From contig NZ_RAZT01000007.1 of assembly GCF_003626635.1 (NCBI RefSeq), positions 62,001 to 126,000 of the forward strand: DNA of 64,000 nt, written 5' to 3'. Source of the stretch: Micromonospora musae (GTDB lineage: Bacteria > Actinomycetota > Actinomycetes > Mycobacteriales > Micromonosporaceae). The notes under the pieces were generated by a model that ran no database searches, was not told where the DNA came from, and was given only the letters and a program-made list of their open reading frames with translations. Within the stretch, counting starts at the first letter, position 1. The number at the start of each line of letters is the position of its first letter. Shown here piece after piece: positions 16,796 through 26,678 of the stretch. The translations under genes were made by a program, and so were the position numbers.

Positions 16796-18877
16796 TCAGC
16801 CGGCCAAGGCGGCCGGCAGCGGGTCGTGGTGCAGCACGGCCAGCCGGGACACCGCCCGGGTCAGCACCACGTAGAGCCGGTGCAGGCCGCGTGGTTCGGC
16901 GGCCACGATCGCGGCCGGCTCGACGACCACCACGTGGTCGTACTCCAGGCCCTTGACCAGGGTCGCGGGCACCACGGTGACCCGCACGGTGGCCGCCACG
17001 TCGTCGGCGGTGGTGGTCTCGATGCCCGCCTCGGCGAGAGCCGAGCGCAGTCCCGCCACCGTGTCGTCCGCCGCGATGACGCCGACCGAGCCGTCGTGCG
17101 CCAGGGCCGCCCGCACCTCGGCCACCGTCGCCTCGGTCAGATCCGGCACCGTACGCACGTCGAGACCGCCGTCCCGGCGCAGCGACTCGGCAGGGGGCAC
17201 GTTCACGGCGAGCGCCGGAAGCAACCGGTTCGCGAGGGCGACCACGGCGGCCGGCACCCGGAAACCGATGGTCAGCGGGACCACGACCGCGTCGGGCTTG
17301 CCCAGGTGGGCGAGGGTCTCCCGCCAGTCGGTGGCGGCCCAGGGGGCGGTGCCCTGGGCCAGGTCGCCGAGGAGGGTGATCGATCCGTGCTCGCTGCGTC
17401 GCGCGATGGCCCGGCACTGCATGGGGGAGAGGTCCTGCGCCTCGTCGATGACGACGTGGCCGAAGCCGGCGGGCCGTTCGATCAGCCCCGCCGCCTCGTC
17501 GACGAGGACCGCGTCGGCCGCCGTCCACTTGGTCGCCTTGGCGGTGCGCGCCGGCTTTCGCCAGAGCAGCTGCGCCTGCTCGGCCTCGGTGAGCAGACCG
17601 TCCGCGGCGGAGGCGAGCGCCGCCGGGTCGGCGAGGAGGGTGTGTACCAGGCCTTCGGGGGTGACCGCCGGCCAGGCGGTGTCGAGGAACTCGGTCACCG
17701 GTCGTGACTTCGCCATCCGGCGCAGCCAGGCGTCGCTCGGTGACTCCGCGCGCCGCGCCTCGGACTGCCGTTGCAGCAGGCTCACCACCCGTGCCCGGAC
17801 CCGCTCGCGGCCGACACCGTACGGCAGCCCCTCCCGGCGCGTCTCCTCGATCACCCGGTGCAGCGGCTCCAGCCCGATCCGCCAACGGAACGAGCCGTCG
17901 GACACCATGATCGGTTCGGTCGGCTCGCCGATGTGGGCCTCGAGCGCGCGGCGCAGCAGCTCCGCCATGCGTACGTCGTGCTTGAGCGTCGCCGTGGCGG
18001 GGTCCTCGACCGCGCGTACCGGCACGCGGGTGACCAGGTCCTCGACCGTGGACTGTTCGACCTCCACCTCGCCGAGGGCCGGAAGCACCGCCGCGATGTA
18101 GGACAGGAACGCCCGGTTCGGCCCGACGATCAGCACACCGGACCGGTTCAGCCGCTCCCGGTGCAGGTAGAGCAGGAAGGCGGCGCGGTGCAGCCCGACG
18201 GCGGTCTTCCCGGTGCCGGGTGCGCCCTGCACGCAGATCGAGTCGGCGAGGTCGGCCCGGACCAGCTCGTCCTGTTCGGGCTGGATGGTGGCGACGATGT
18301 CCCGCATCGGTCCGACGCGGGGGCGCTCGATCTCGGCGGTGAGGATCCGGCTCGTGGTGCCGAGCTCCTCGCCCCGGTCCAGGTGCTCGTCCTCGAAGCT
18401 GGTGAGCACGCCGGTGCTGAAGCCGAACCGGCGGCGGACGGCGACGCCCTGCGGGTCGCGGGCGCTGGCCCGGTAGAAGGCTCGCGACACCGGGGCGCGC
18501 CAGTCGAGCACCATCGGTTCGCCCAGCTCGTCGGTGACGTGCCGCCGTCCGACGTGGTACACGCCGACGACCTCGTCGTCGGCCTCGACGTCGCCGCCGT
18601 GGCGGCGTTCGGTGGCCGCGCCGAAATCGAGCCGGCCGAAGAAGAGCGGGGTGGTCGGGTCGTCGGCCAGCTCCTTCACCCGCCGGGCCATGTGGCGGCC
18701 CAGCTGCTCGGCGGTGTACGAGTCGCCGGCGACCGTGTCGCCGGTGGCGAAGAGGGCCTCCGCCCGTTCCCGCATCCGGCGCAGCGCGGCTCGGGAGCTC
18801 TCCAGGTGGGCTCGCTCGGAGGTCAGTTCCTCGTCGAGATCGGTGGGTTCGTGGGAGGTGTGGGCAGCAAGGGTCAT
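16796..18877 (-). CDS. helR: HelR/HelD-like helicase, RNA polymerase recycling factor
   Basis: The 693-residue superfamily 1 ATPase has UvrD/HelD architecture. The N-terminal ~75 residues are charged and helical, fitting the arm that enters the polymerase secondary channel. Walker A is GAPGTGKT (218-225), followed by motif Ia. Walker B is VVIDEAQDLSP, and the C-terminal motif VI region reads HRLYVVLTRAVSRL. Actinobacterial class II HelD proteins release stalled RNA polymerase and HelR confers rifamycin tolerance; the family match is from pattern, so the role is inferred. Start 18877 is chosen for the upstream GGAAGG. I did not find the rifamycin-associated palindrome before it. Confidence 0.85.
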   Translation of the reverse strand: MTLAAHTSHEPTDLDEELTSERAHLESSRAALRRMRERAEALFATGDTVAGDSYTAEQLGRHMARRVKELADDPTTPLFFGRLDFGAATERRHGGDVEADDEVVGVYHVGRRHVTDELGEPMVLDWRAPVSRAFYRASARDPQGVAVRRRFGFSTGVLTSFEDEHLDRGEELGTTSRILTAEIERPRVGPMRDIVATIQPEQDELVRADLADSICVQGAPGTGKTAVGLHRAAFLLYLHRERLNRSGVLIVGPNRAFLSYIAAVLPALGEVEVEQSTVEDLVTRVPVRAVEDPATATLKHDVRMAELLRRALEAHIGEPTEPIMVSDGSFRWRIGLEPLHRVIEETRREGLPYGVGRERVRARVVSLLQRQSEARRAESPSDAWLRRMAKSRPVTEFLDTAWPAVTPEGLVHTLLADPAALASAADGLLTEAEQAQLLWRKPARTAKATKWTAADAVLVDEAAGLIERPAGFGHVVIDEAQDLSPMQCRAIARRSEHGSITLLGDLAQGTAPWAATDWRETLAHLGKPDAVVVPLTIGFRVPAAVVALANRLLPALAVNVPPAESLRRDGGLDVRTVPDLTEATVAEVRAALAHDGSVGVIAADDTVAGLRSALAEAGIETTTADDVAATVRVTVVPATLVKGLEYDHVVVVEPAAIVAAEPRGLHRLYVVLTRAVSRLAVLHHDPLPAALAG

Positions 18878-19084
18878 CCGAGGCGACCTTCCGGTGCGTT
18901 CGTGTGATCGGTGACCTGGGCCGCCCGGCGCTCCGTCGAGGCGGTGTCGGCTGTGCCCGCAGGCAGGAGTCGCGCGTCGATGCGCGCGGTCGTCCACCCT
19001 ACGCCTCGGAGCCGACCGGCGGCGACGGAATTTCCGGGCGGATCCGCGGCTCGTGGCGATGTCTGTTGCTGCTCGGGGCGACCG

Positions 19085-19885
19085 TCAGGCCGGCTCGCAG
19101 GCGTCGGGGCGGTACTGCAGGTCGACCACGTCCCGTCGCTGCTGGTCGAGAATCCAGTCCGAGACCTGGGCCAGGTCGACGGTGACGCGGAGCGTGCCCG
19201 CTTCGCCGGGCGGCAACTCGGCGAGCACCTCGCCCCGTGGCGACACGACCATGCTCGGGCAGTGCTGGCGGGGATCGGCGAGGTTCACCGCGAAGACGAA
19301 CCGCTGGTTCTCGGCCGCTCGGCTGATCAGGTGGCTGCGCCAGACACCAGGCGTCGCCTCGTGGCTGGCGGCGTTGGTGAGGTAGACGAACGCCTGCGCG
19401 CCGGAACGCGCCAGGTACTGCCACTGTTCGGGGTAGCGGATCTCCCGGCACAGCTGCACGCCGACGACGAGCTCTCCGTCGGGCTGACGTACCCGCCGCG
19501 TGGGCAGTTCGGCACCGGCCCGGAGCGCGGCCGACTGTTCGTTCACCGCCAGGTTGATCTTCCGGTAGATCCATCGCCCGTCGGACGGCGGGAAGTGCAG
19601 CGCGACGTTCCACCATGCGCCCTCCTCGGGCAGGAGTGAGCCGCAGAAGATGTGGACCCCTCGACGTCGTGCCAGTTCGGCGATCCGCTCGATCGCGTCG
19701 GCGAGGTGTGCCCGGTCGAGCGTGGCGAGCGGAGACAGGTCCGGGGCGTACCCCGAGATGGCGCCTTCGGGCAGCAGCACGAGGTCGTCCGGTTCGCTCT
19801 GGGCCACGACCGCTTCGATGGACGCGAGATTTGTACGGATGTCCCACGGCGTCGGGATCTGACCGATGGTCGCGGTGATTCGCAT
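19085..19885 (-). CDS. Carbon-nitrogen hydrolase (nitrilase superfamily)
   Basis: The 266-residue cytoplasmic enzyme hydrolyses a C-N bond of an amide, nitrile or ureido compound. The Glu-Lys-Cys triad is visible as E40 (LVLLPEGA), K109 (WIYRKINL) and C146 (VGVQLCREIRYPE). Length fits an amidase-like branch, but substrate cannot be named. The gene stands alone on the minus strand and diverges from the HTH regulator at 20010, with a short shared promoter region. Confidence 0.88.
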   Translation of the reverse strand: MRITATIGQIPTPWDIRTNLASIEAVVAQSEPDDLVLLPEGAISGYAPDLSPLATLDRAHLADAIERIAELARRRGVHIFCGSLLPEEGAWWNVALHFPPSDGRWIYRKINLAVNEQSAALRAGAELPTRRVRQPDGELVVGVQLCREIRYPEQWQYLARSGAQAFVYLTNAASHEATPGVWRSHLISRAAENQRFVFAVNLADPRQHCPSMVVSPRGEVLAELPPGEAGTLRVTVDLAQVSDWILDQQRRDVVDLQYRPDACEPA

Positions 19886-20009
19886 CGTCCCTTCCTACCC
19901 GGGTCGTCCACGAGGCGCGTCGCCGGCGTTGGGTGAGGCCGTCGAGCACGCCTTGCCGCGCCGGGCGGGGCGGGCGACGAGGTGGGGGAGCGGCCGGGAT
20001 CATGGGGGT

Positions 20010-20591
20010 ATGACCGAGCCGCCTGTCGAGCGACGTGGGCTGAGGATCAGCGACCCGCAGGTGATGCGGGCGCTGGCTCATCCGGCCCGACTCGCGATCA
20101 TGGAACAGCTGAGTGCGCTCCCGGAAGGCGCGACCGCCACCGAGAGCGCTGAGATCGCCGGCCTGTCGCCGAGTGCCACCAGCTACCACCTGCGGGAGCT
20201 GGCCAAGGCCGGCCTCGTCGAGCCGGCACCGAGCCGTGGTGACGCGCGGGAGCGGATCTGGCGGACCGTCAGCCCCAGCTGGACGGTGGACGCCGGTCGG
20301 GACGCCGGGCCGGAGGCGGTGGCGGCCCAGACCGCGGTCGTTGAGGCGTTCCTCGCCGTCGAGCTGAAGCGCAGCCGCGACTGGTTGCGGCGCGCGTCGG
20401 CCGAGCCGCCCGAGTGGTACGACGTCGCCCGGCTCTTCGAGAGCCAGCTCCTGATTACCGCGGCGGAGCTCGCCGAACTGACCGATGCGGTGGATCGGCT
20501 GTTGGAGCCGTATCGCAAGCGGACGCGTACCGATCCGCCGTCTGACGCCCGGACCGTCTCGATCTACTACAAGGCGCTGCCGCTGGAGTGA
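20010..20591 (+). CDS. ArsR-like winged-helix transcriptional regulator
   Basis: The 193-residue protein has an N-terminal winged helix-turn-helix (about residues 14-90): VMRALAHPARLAIMEQLS, then ATESAEIAGLSPSATSYHLR as the recognition region and a RIWRTV wing. The C-terminal half is helical with no obvious metal cluster. ATG 20010 is chosen because the upstream in-frame sequence looks non-coding. It lies 43 bases before an MFS gene whose promoter is framed by a perfect inverted repeat, so it is the obvious candidate repressor of that pump, though binding is inferred. Confidence 0.87.
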   Translation: MTEPPVERRGLRISDPQVMRALAHPARLAIMEQLSALPEGATATESAEIAGLSPSATSYHLRELAKAGLVEPAPSRGDARERIWRTVSPSWTVDAGRDAGPEAVAAQTAVVEAFLAVELKRSRDWLRRASAEPPEWYDVARLFESQLLITAAELAELTDAVDRLLEPYRKRTRTDPPSDARTVSIYYKALPLE

Positions 20592-20607
20592 ATGGGGGTT
20601 GCCCGAA

Positions 20608-20651
20608 GCAGTTGTGAAGGATTATTTTCGAAGTATGTCCTTCACAACTGC
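20608..20651 (+). promoter_or_regulatory. Operator inverted repeat framing the MFS promoter and start
   Basis: GCAGTTGTGAAGGA (20608-20621) and TCCTTCACAACTGC (20638-20651) are perfect 14-bp inverted arms, 16 bp apart. The spacer holds a TATTTT -10 box (20623-20628) and the ATG at 20635, six bases later, as in leaderless mRNAs. A dimeric repressor bound here would cover the promoter and transcript start. The upstream ArsR-like gene is the likely source. Confidence 0.75.
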
Positions 20652-21951
20652 TCCCTCGCGCTGGTCGGACGTCTGGCTCGCCACCGCCGCCCGCGGCATC
20701 TCCAGCTGCGGAGACTTCCTCGCCGCGAGCGCCCTCACCCTCGCCCTGCAGAGCGCCGGGGCCGGCGGCCTCGCCGTCTCCGGTCTGCTGCTCGCCGCCA
20801 CCCTGCCGCTCGTGGTACTCGCCCCGCTGACCGGGCGGCTCGCCGACCGTGTGGACAGCCGCACACTGCTGGTCATCGCCGGGCTGGCCCAGGCAGGCAT
20901 CTGTCTCGCCCTGGCGTACGCCGAGCGACCGGCCATGATGATCGCCCTGGCCGGGCTGCTCGCGGTCGGTCTGGCCGTCACCCAACCGGTGCTGGCCGCC
21001 CTGGTCCCCGCCATGGTGCGACCGGCGGACCTGCCCCGCGCCAGCGCACTTCAGCAGTCGGCGGGGACGCTCGGCGTGCTCGCCGGCCCCGCGCTCGCCG
21101 GCGTCCTGGTGGGCGGCTTCGGCACCCGCCTCCCGCTGCTCCTCGACGCGGCCAGCTACCTCGCCCTGGTGGCGGCCGGGCTGCTCATCCGTACCCGGCG
21201 GGGCGGTCGTCGGGTACCGGAGAAGGTGTTGGCCGACGGTGGGATCGAGCCACGCACCTGGCGGCTGCGCCGCGACCCGCTGCTGCTCGCCACCGTGATC
21301 GGGGTGGCCGGAGTGGTCGGCTCGGTCGGTGCCATCAACGTGGTGGAGGTCTTCTTCATCCGGGAGACCCTGCACAGCAGCACGACCATGTACGGGCTGG
21401 TCACCGGCGCCTGGACGCTGGGCGCGCTGGCCGGTTCGTGGATCTTCGCGCGGGCCGTCGGGCGGCTCCACCGCGACGGGGCGCTGGCCGGTGCCGGGCT
21501 CGCCCTGCTCGGCGGGTGCTGCCTGATGGTGCTGGTCTCCGCGGCCGTGCCGACCGCGCTGCTGCTCGTGCCGATCTGGCTGGTCGGCGGGATCTTCAAC
21601 GGCGGCAACAACGTCTTCGGCACCGTGCTGATGGCCCGGCGGGTGCCGGAGGCGGTCCGGGGACGGGCGTTCGCGAGCTACGTCGGGGCGGTCCAGGGCG
21701 CGTCCATGGTGGGCTACCTGGCCGGCGGGGTCCTGCTCGAACTGGTCGACCCCCGACCGCTGGTGGCCGCCGCCGGGGTCGCCGGGCTGGCCGCGGTCGG
21801 CGTGCTGGCCGTACCCCTGTCCCGGGCGGCCCGCAGGGATCGAGCGGCGGGAACGCCGCAGCAGGCGCCCCGCACAGCGGACCCCGCGGAGCCGGCCGCC
21901 GCACCGAAGGCGGAGGCGGGGACCGCCGTCACTCCGGTGCCGGGTCGCTGA
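20635..21951 (+). CDS. MFS transporter, probable efflux pump
   Basis: The 438-residue protein has about 12 hydrophobic helices with the MFS loop 2-3 motif (PLTGRLADRVDSRTLL). Family resemblance is to the DHA-like/enterobactin-exporter branch of drug efflux pumps. The C-terminal ~40 residues are Ala/Pro-rich. ATG 20635 fits a leaderless transcript, since no Shine-Dalgarno sequence precedes it; an upstream in-frame extension overlaps the regulator gene and is not coding-like. Regulation by the preceding ArsR-like protein at the surrounding inverted repeat is likely. Confidence 0.88.
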   Translation: MSFTTAPSRWSDVWLATAARGISSCGDFLAASALTLALQSAGAGGLAVSGLLLAATLPLVVLAPLTGRLADRVDSRTLLVIAGLAQAGICLALAYAERPAMMIALAGLLAVGLAVTQPVLAALVPAMVRPADLPRASALQQSAGTLGVLAGPALAGVLVGGFGTRLPLLLDAASYLALVAAGLLIRTRRGGRRVPEKVLADGGIEPRTWRLRRDPLLLATVIGVAGVVGSVGAINVVEVFFIRETLHSSTTMYGLVTGAWTLGALAGSWIFARAVGRLHRDGALAGAGLALLGGCCLMVLVSAAVPTALLLVPIWLVGGIFNGGNNVFGTVLMARRVPEAVRGRAFASYVGAVQGASMVGYLAGGVLLELVDPRPLVAAAGVAGLAAVGVLAVPLSRAARRDRAAGTPQQAPRTADPAEPAAAPKAEAGTAVTPVPGR

Positions 21952-22836
<885 letters not shown>

Positions 22837-22850
22837 GCGACTCGCCTTTT

Positions 22851-22893
22851 CGGAGGTCGGGGCAGCTGCGGAGCCGGAGACCCCGACCCTCCG
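22851..22893 (+). terminator. Terminator after mqnA
   Basis: CGGAGGTCGGGG (22851-22862) pairs with CCCCGACC(C)TCCG (22881-22893) with one bulged C. It lies just after mqnA and before a convergent gene. A GAGCGGAGCGAGC-type repeat fragment follows. Confidence 0.7.
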
Positions 22894-22939
22894 GAGCGGA
22901 GCGAGCCGACCGGGTGCCGACCGGACGGCGCGAGCGGCG

Positions 22940-23875
22940 TCAGACGCCGGGGCGGAGCAACGCCTCGGTGATCTTCTGGCAGTTCTTCATGCCGTAGTCG
23001 TAGCCCAGCTCGATCGGGTACTGCACCATCACGCCCATCGTCCAGGTGTCCCCGATGGCCAGGCAGTTGATGTGCATCTCCTGCTCCTGGGTCCGGTCGA
23101 TCCACCCGTTCTTGATGGCGATCTGCTTCCGCTCGGCGGCCGGGAACGCCTTCCGGATGCCGAAGTCACCCGCACCACGCACCTGGCGCATCTCGTTGAG
23201 CAGCCAGTCCGTCCACTCGGGCCCCGCGGCCTTGCCCTCGGCGATGCAGTTGCCGAGGCGGGCGACGTCCCGAGGGGAGAGGGCCGTGCGGCTCCAGCCG
23301 CCGTCGGGGGCGACGCCGCTGTCCGTGAGGCCGCACATCGAGATCGCCCGCTTGATCGAGGCGGAGCGTCCGACGTTGTTGTAGAACTGCTCGGCGCGGG
23401 TGTTGTCGCTGTCCCGGATGACCAGCGTGGCGTCGGCCAGCTTGGCGTCGCTCGGCGTCTGCCCCTTCTCGTCGGCCCGGCGCAGGTAGTCGGCGATGAT
23501 CCAGGACTTGATGAGCGACGCGGTGGTGCTCGTCTTGTTCATGTCCTTCGAGCCGATGATCTCGCCGGTCCGTCGGTCCAGGACGGCCCAGCCGTACCAG
23601 CCCTCGATGTCGAGGTCGAGATCCTTGGCCTCGAACGGCAGCGGCGGCAGGGACGGGCTCGGCTCCGCCGAGGGCCGGTCGCTACGGCCGGCTGCGTCGT
23701 CCACTCGGGTGCCGTCGGCCGTGCCCGCGCCCACGTCCCACGTCGCGGCGGCCTGGTCCCCGAACGGCGAGCCGGGCACCAGGCGCAGCCCGGCGAGCAC
23801 CAGCCCGATGAGGATCACCGCGATGGCGAGCAGTCGTAGCGGGGACGGCTCGCGCCTCTGCTGGTCGCCGGCCAT
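22940..23875 (-). CDS. Beta-lactamase-fold serine hydrolase, membrane-anchored
   Basis: The 311-residue exported protein has an uncleaved N-terminal helix (LLAIAVILIGLVLAGLRLV), a Pro/Ser linker and a class A beta-lactamase-like domain. The nucleophile motif is S120-L-I-K123 and the second motif S156-D-N158. The third motif is K255-N-G257 in place of the usual K-T/S-G. Function could be penicillin binding, peptidoglycan hydrolysis or a non-enzymatic role; beta-lactam resistance is not implied. Its ATG shares one base with the stop of the next-upstream paralogue (TGATG), so the two are translated together. Confidence 0.8.
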   Translation of the reverse strand: MAGDQQRREPSPLRLLAIAVILIGLVLAGLRLVPGSPFGDQAAATWDVGAGTADGTRVDDAAGRSDRPSAEPSPSLPPLPFEAKDLDLDIEGWYGWAVLDRRTGEIIGSKDMNKTSTTASLIKSWIIADYLRRADEKGQTPSDAKLADATLVIRDSDNTRAEQFYNNVGRSASIKRAISMCGLTDSGVAPDGGWSRTALSPRDVARLGNCIAEGKAAGPEWTDWLLNEMRQVRGAGDFGIRKAFPAAERKQIAIKNGWIDRTQEQEMHINCLAIGDTWTMGVMVQYPIELGYDYGMKNCQKITEALLRPGV

Positions 23876-24864
23876 CAGAGCTTTCCGGCCGGTTGCTGCG
23901 GCACCTTCAGCACCGCGCCGGGCTGCGGGGTCACCAGCTGGGTGGCGACGCTGGCGCAGGTCCTCGCTCCGTAGGAGAGGCTGCGACCGGCCGGGTAGCG
24001 CATCATGACGGCGAGGCTCCACTTGTCGGTGACGGCGAGGCAGTTCACGTGCCAGTTGCCGTCGTAGCCGAGCCGGGTCCAGCCGTTCTTGATGCTGACC
24101 GGCCCCTGTGCCTTGATCGACGCCGGCAGGCCGTCGACGATCCCCCACTTGCCGCCGCCGTACGTCTCGTGCTGGTCGGAGACGCTGCCGCTGACCTTGC
24201 TCATCTCGTCGAGCACCCACTTGGTCCACTTGGGCCCGGCCGCCTTGCCGTCGGCGATGCAGTCACCGAGCCGGACGGCGTCCCGGGGGGACATTTGGGT
24301 GAAGCTCCAGTAGCCCTCGTACTTCTTCACGGCGCCGCGCTCGGTGTCGGTGAGGCCGCAGATCTTGATCGCCCGCTGGATCACCGGGTTCGGCGCGCCG
24401 CCGGCACTGACTCGGTACGAGCCGCCGGCGGCGAAGTAGATCTTGTCGGCCGCGCCGTCGTCGCTCTTCCGGATGGCGGCGCTCGCCATCGCCAACATGC
24501 CGGCCGACGGCTTCTTCTTGTCGCCGAACTGGCGCAGGTAGTCGCTGACGATCCACGCCTTGATCATCGACTCGGTCGAGCTGGTCGAGGTCATGTTCTT
24601 CGCGCCGGAGATGTTGCCGGTCTTCCGGTCCATCAGGGCCCACGAGAAGAAGTCACCGTCGAAGTCCACCGAGACCGGGCCGGCGGCCAGGGTTGGCGGC
24701 GGTGGTGGGCTGGGCGCGGGCGCGGCGACGTCGGCCCCGCCACTGCCGCCACTGCTGCCGCCGCCGTCTCCGCCGGAGAGGCGGGCGTACGCGGTCGGAA
24801 CGAGCAGGGCGCTACCGAGGACTACTGCTGCGACGGCGAGCACCATGGTCACGCGGGAACGCAT
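23875..24864 (-). CDS. Beta-lactamase-fold serine hydrolase, secreted paralogue
   Basis: The 329-residue protein is a tandem paralogue of the downstream gene. It has a signal peptide (MVLAVAAVVLGSALLVPTAYA), a Gly/Ser/Pro linker, and S99-M-I-K102 as the nucleophile motif. The second motif reads S134-D-D136 instead of SDN and the third K259-N-G261. Two conserved cysteine positions are shared with the paralogue (KICGLTD and DCIADGK). The changed SDN residue suggests altered catalysis. Start 24864 gives a proper signal peptide; the longer in-frame start does not. Confidence 0.8.
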   Translation of the reverse strand: MRSRVTMVLAVAAVVLGSALLVPTAYARLSGGDGGGSSGGSGGADVAAPAPSPPPPPTLAAGPVSVDFDGDFFSWALMDRKTGNISGAKNMTSTSSTESMIKAWIVSDYLRQFGDKKKPSAGMLAMASAAIRKSDDGAADKIYFAAGGSYRVSAGGAPNPVIQRAIKICGLTDTERGAVKKYEGYWSFTQMSPRDAVRLGDCIADGKAAGPKWTKWVLDEMSKVSGSVSDQHETYGGGKWGIVDGLPASIKAQGPVSIKNGWTRLGYDGNWHVNCLAVTDKWSLAVMMRYPAGRSLSYGARTCASVATQLVTPQPGAVLKVPQQPAGKL

Positions 24865-25246
24865 GAGTCGGTGAACTCCAGGTGTCAGGGCCGGGGGGAC
24901 CGGCTTGCTGTCCGCACGGACCGGCTGATCGCCCAGGTCGGGAAGGCCCACGACCTGTTGGGGACGGTGATCGTCGCCGGCCGATCGGTGTGACGTCGAA
25001 AGTCTACGTCCGCAAATGCGATATGCCAGTGCTGGCGCCTGGCAAGTTGCGGTGAAGACGGGATATCGAACGGTTATGCGGCTTCTGCGAATGTTCATGT
25101 TTGTTTCGACACGCAGGTTATCCCGACTGTCCGTAAAAGTTCCGTAAGCGCGTCCCGGCGGAGGAGGCGATTCGATTCGGAAGTCGTCCTCGGATTCCTG
25201 TTACACCCCCTGGTGTCTTCGGGCGCGAGCTGTAACACTTGTCGTC
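24865..25246. promoter_or_regulatory. Divergent control region, serine hydrolases / paa operon
   Basis: About 380 bases, AT-richer than its surroundings in the half nearest paaA. TGTTACA (25199-25205) and TGTAACA (25231-25237) are inverted copies flanking a small ACACC/GGTGT hairpin (25203-25216), placed 10-48 bases before the paaA start. TGCCAG (25024-25029) and CTGGCA (25039-25044) form another inverted repeat. These are candidate operators; no regulator gene is adjacent. No RNA gene was recognised. Confidence 0.45.
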
Positions 25247-26317
25247 ATGTATGGCAACGACTTCGGCGCCCCGGAGGAGGCATCCGGCGGCGGCCTGCTC
25301 GGAGAGGTCGAGGCGGCCGAGGCCGCGCTGCGGGAGGCGGCGGCCCGGCAGCGGCGGGGCCTGCCCGCGTCCGACGACGACCTGGCGGGGTTCTTCGCCG
25401 AGATCGTCGAGGCCGACCAGAAGATCGAGCCCCGCGACTGGATGCCGGAGGCGTACCGCAAGACGCTGATCCGGCAGATCGCCCAGCACGCCCACTCCGA
25501 GATCATCGGCATGCAGCCCGAAGGAAACTGGATCAGCCGGGCACCGTCGCTCAAGCGCAAGGCGATCCTGCTCGCCAAGGTCCAGGACGAGGCCGGGCAC
25601 GGGCTCTACCTCTACGCCGCCGCCGAGACCCTCGGAATCAGCCGCGACGAGCTGGTCGACCTGCTCCTCGACGGCCGGCAGAAGTACAGCTCCATCTTCA
25701 ACTACCCGACGCTCACCTGGGCCGACGTCGGCGCCATCGGCTGGCTTGTCGACGGCGCGGCGATCGTCAACCAGGTGCCGCTGTGCCGGTGCTCCTACGG
25801 GCCGTACGCCCGGGCGATGATCCGCATCTGCAAGGAGGAGTCGTTCCACCAGCGGCAGGGCTACGAGATCCTGCACACGCTGGCGCACGGCACCCCCGAG
25901 CAGAAGGCGATGGCCCAGGACGCGCTGGACCGCTGGTGGTACCCGTCGCTGGCGATGTTCGGCCCGCCCGACGGTGAGTCGACGCACTCCACGCAGTCGA
26001 TGGCCTGGAAGATCAAGCGCTTCTCGAACGACGAGCTGCGGCAGCGCTTCGTCGACATGTGCGTGCAGCAGGCCGAGATCCTCGGCCTGACCATCCCCGA
26101 CCCGGGCCTGCGCTGGAACGACGAGCGGCAGGCGTACGACTACACCCAGCCCGACTACGACGAGCTGATGCGGGTCATCAAGGGCGACGGACCGTGCAAC
26201 CGGGAGCGGATGGCGCACCGCCGGCGAGCCCACGCCGACGGCGCCTGGGTACGTGAGGCCGCCGCGGCGTACGCCGGCAAGCGGGCCGCGGAGAAGAAGG
26301 AGAAGGTGGCAGCGTGA
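25247..26317 (+). CDS. paaA: Ring-1,2-phenylacetyl-CoA epoxidase catalytic subunit
   Basis: PaaA is the di-iron subunit of the multicomponent monooxygenase that epoxidises phenylacetyl-CoA, the committed step of aerobic phenylacetate degradation. The 356-residue protein has the ferritin-like helical core. Iron-ligand motifs are visible as [26 protein letters not shown] and [17 protein letters not shown] 25247 gives the expected length. paaB overlaps by four bases (GTGA). The rest of the pathway (ligase paaK, paaG/Z/J) is not in this window. Confidence 0.95.
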   Translation: MYGNDFGAPEEASGGGLLGEVEAAEAALREAAARQRRGLPASDDDLAGFFAEIVEADQKIEPRDWMPEAYRKTLIRQIAQHAHSEIIGMQPEGNWISRAPSLKRKAILLAKVQDEAGHGLYLYAAAETLGISRDELVDLLLDGRQKYSSIFNYPTLTWADVGAIGWLVDGAAIVNQVPLCRCSYGPYARAMIRICKEESFHQRQGYEILHTLAHGTPEQKAMAQDALDRWWYPSLAMFGPPDGESTHSTQSMAWKIKRFSNDELRQRFVDMCVQQAEILGLTIPDPGLRWNDERQAYDYTQPDYDELMRVIKGDGPCNRERMAHRRRAHADGAWVREAAAAYAGKRAAEKKEKVAA

Positions 26318-26598
26318 CCGATCCGTCGCCTCTGTGGGAGGTCTTCGTCCGGGCCCGGCGGGGGTTGTCGCACACCCACGTCGGCAGCCTGCACGCCCCC
26401 GACGCGGAGCTGGCCCTGCGCAACGCCCGGGACCTCTACACCCGGCGGCAGGAGGGCGTGTCGATCTGGGTGGTGCCGGCGAGCGCGATCACCGCGTCGA
26501 GCCCGGACGAGAAGGACGCCTTCTTCGACCCGGCGGCCGACAAGGTCTACCGCCACCCGACCTTCTACGACGTACCGGACGGGGTGGCTCACCTGTGA
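26314..26598 (+). CDS. paaB: Phenylacetyl-CoA epoxidase subunit PaaB
   Basis: The 94-residue small subunit is required for assembly of the PaaABCE complex. It shows the family pattern [22 protein letters not shown] and ends [11 protein letters not shown]. Its GTG overlaps the paaA stop. A 27-codon bridging frame separates it from paaC. Confidence 0.93.
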   Translation: MTDPSPLWEVFVRARRGLSHTHVGSLHAPDAELALRNARDLYTRRQEGVSIWVVPASAITASSPDEKDAFFDPAADKVYRHPTFYDVPDGVAHL

Positions 26599-26678
26599 AC
26601 GAGCGGAGCGAGCGAACCGGTCGGCTCAGCAGCGGAGCCCTTCACGCCGGCGCCGAGCGAAGCGAGGTGGCAGCGTGA
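26595..26678 (+). repeat. Spacer repeat with 27-codon bridging mini-ORF, paaB-paaC
   Basis: The spacer carries GAGCGGAGCGAGCGA and GAGCGAAGCGAG, members of the same repeat family as the nuo spacers. A frame opens with GTG at 26595, overlapping the paaB stop (GTGA), and closes with TGA at 26676-26678, overlapping the paaC GTG (GTGA). There are no internal stops. Product, if any, is Arg/Glu/Ser-rich. Confidence 0.45.

Noticed and set aside
22940-24864. Beta-lactam resistance genes
   Set aside because: The folds match but key motifs are altered (KNG; SDD in one), so a resistance label is not supported.
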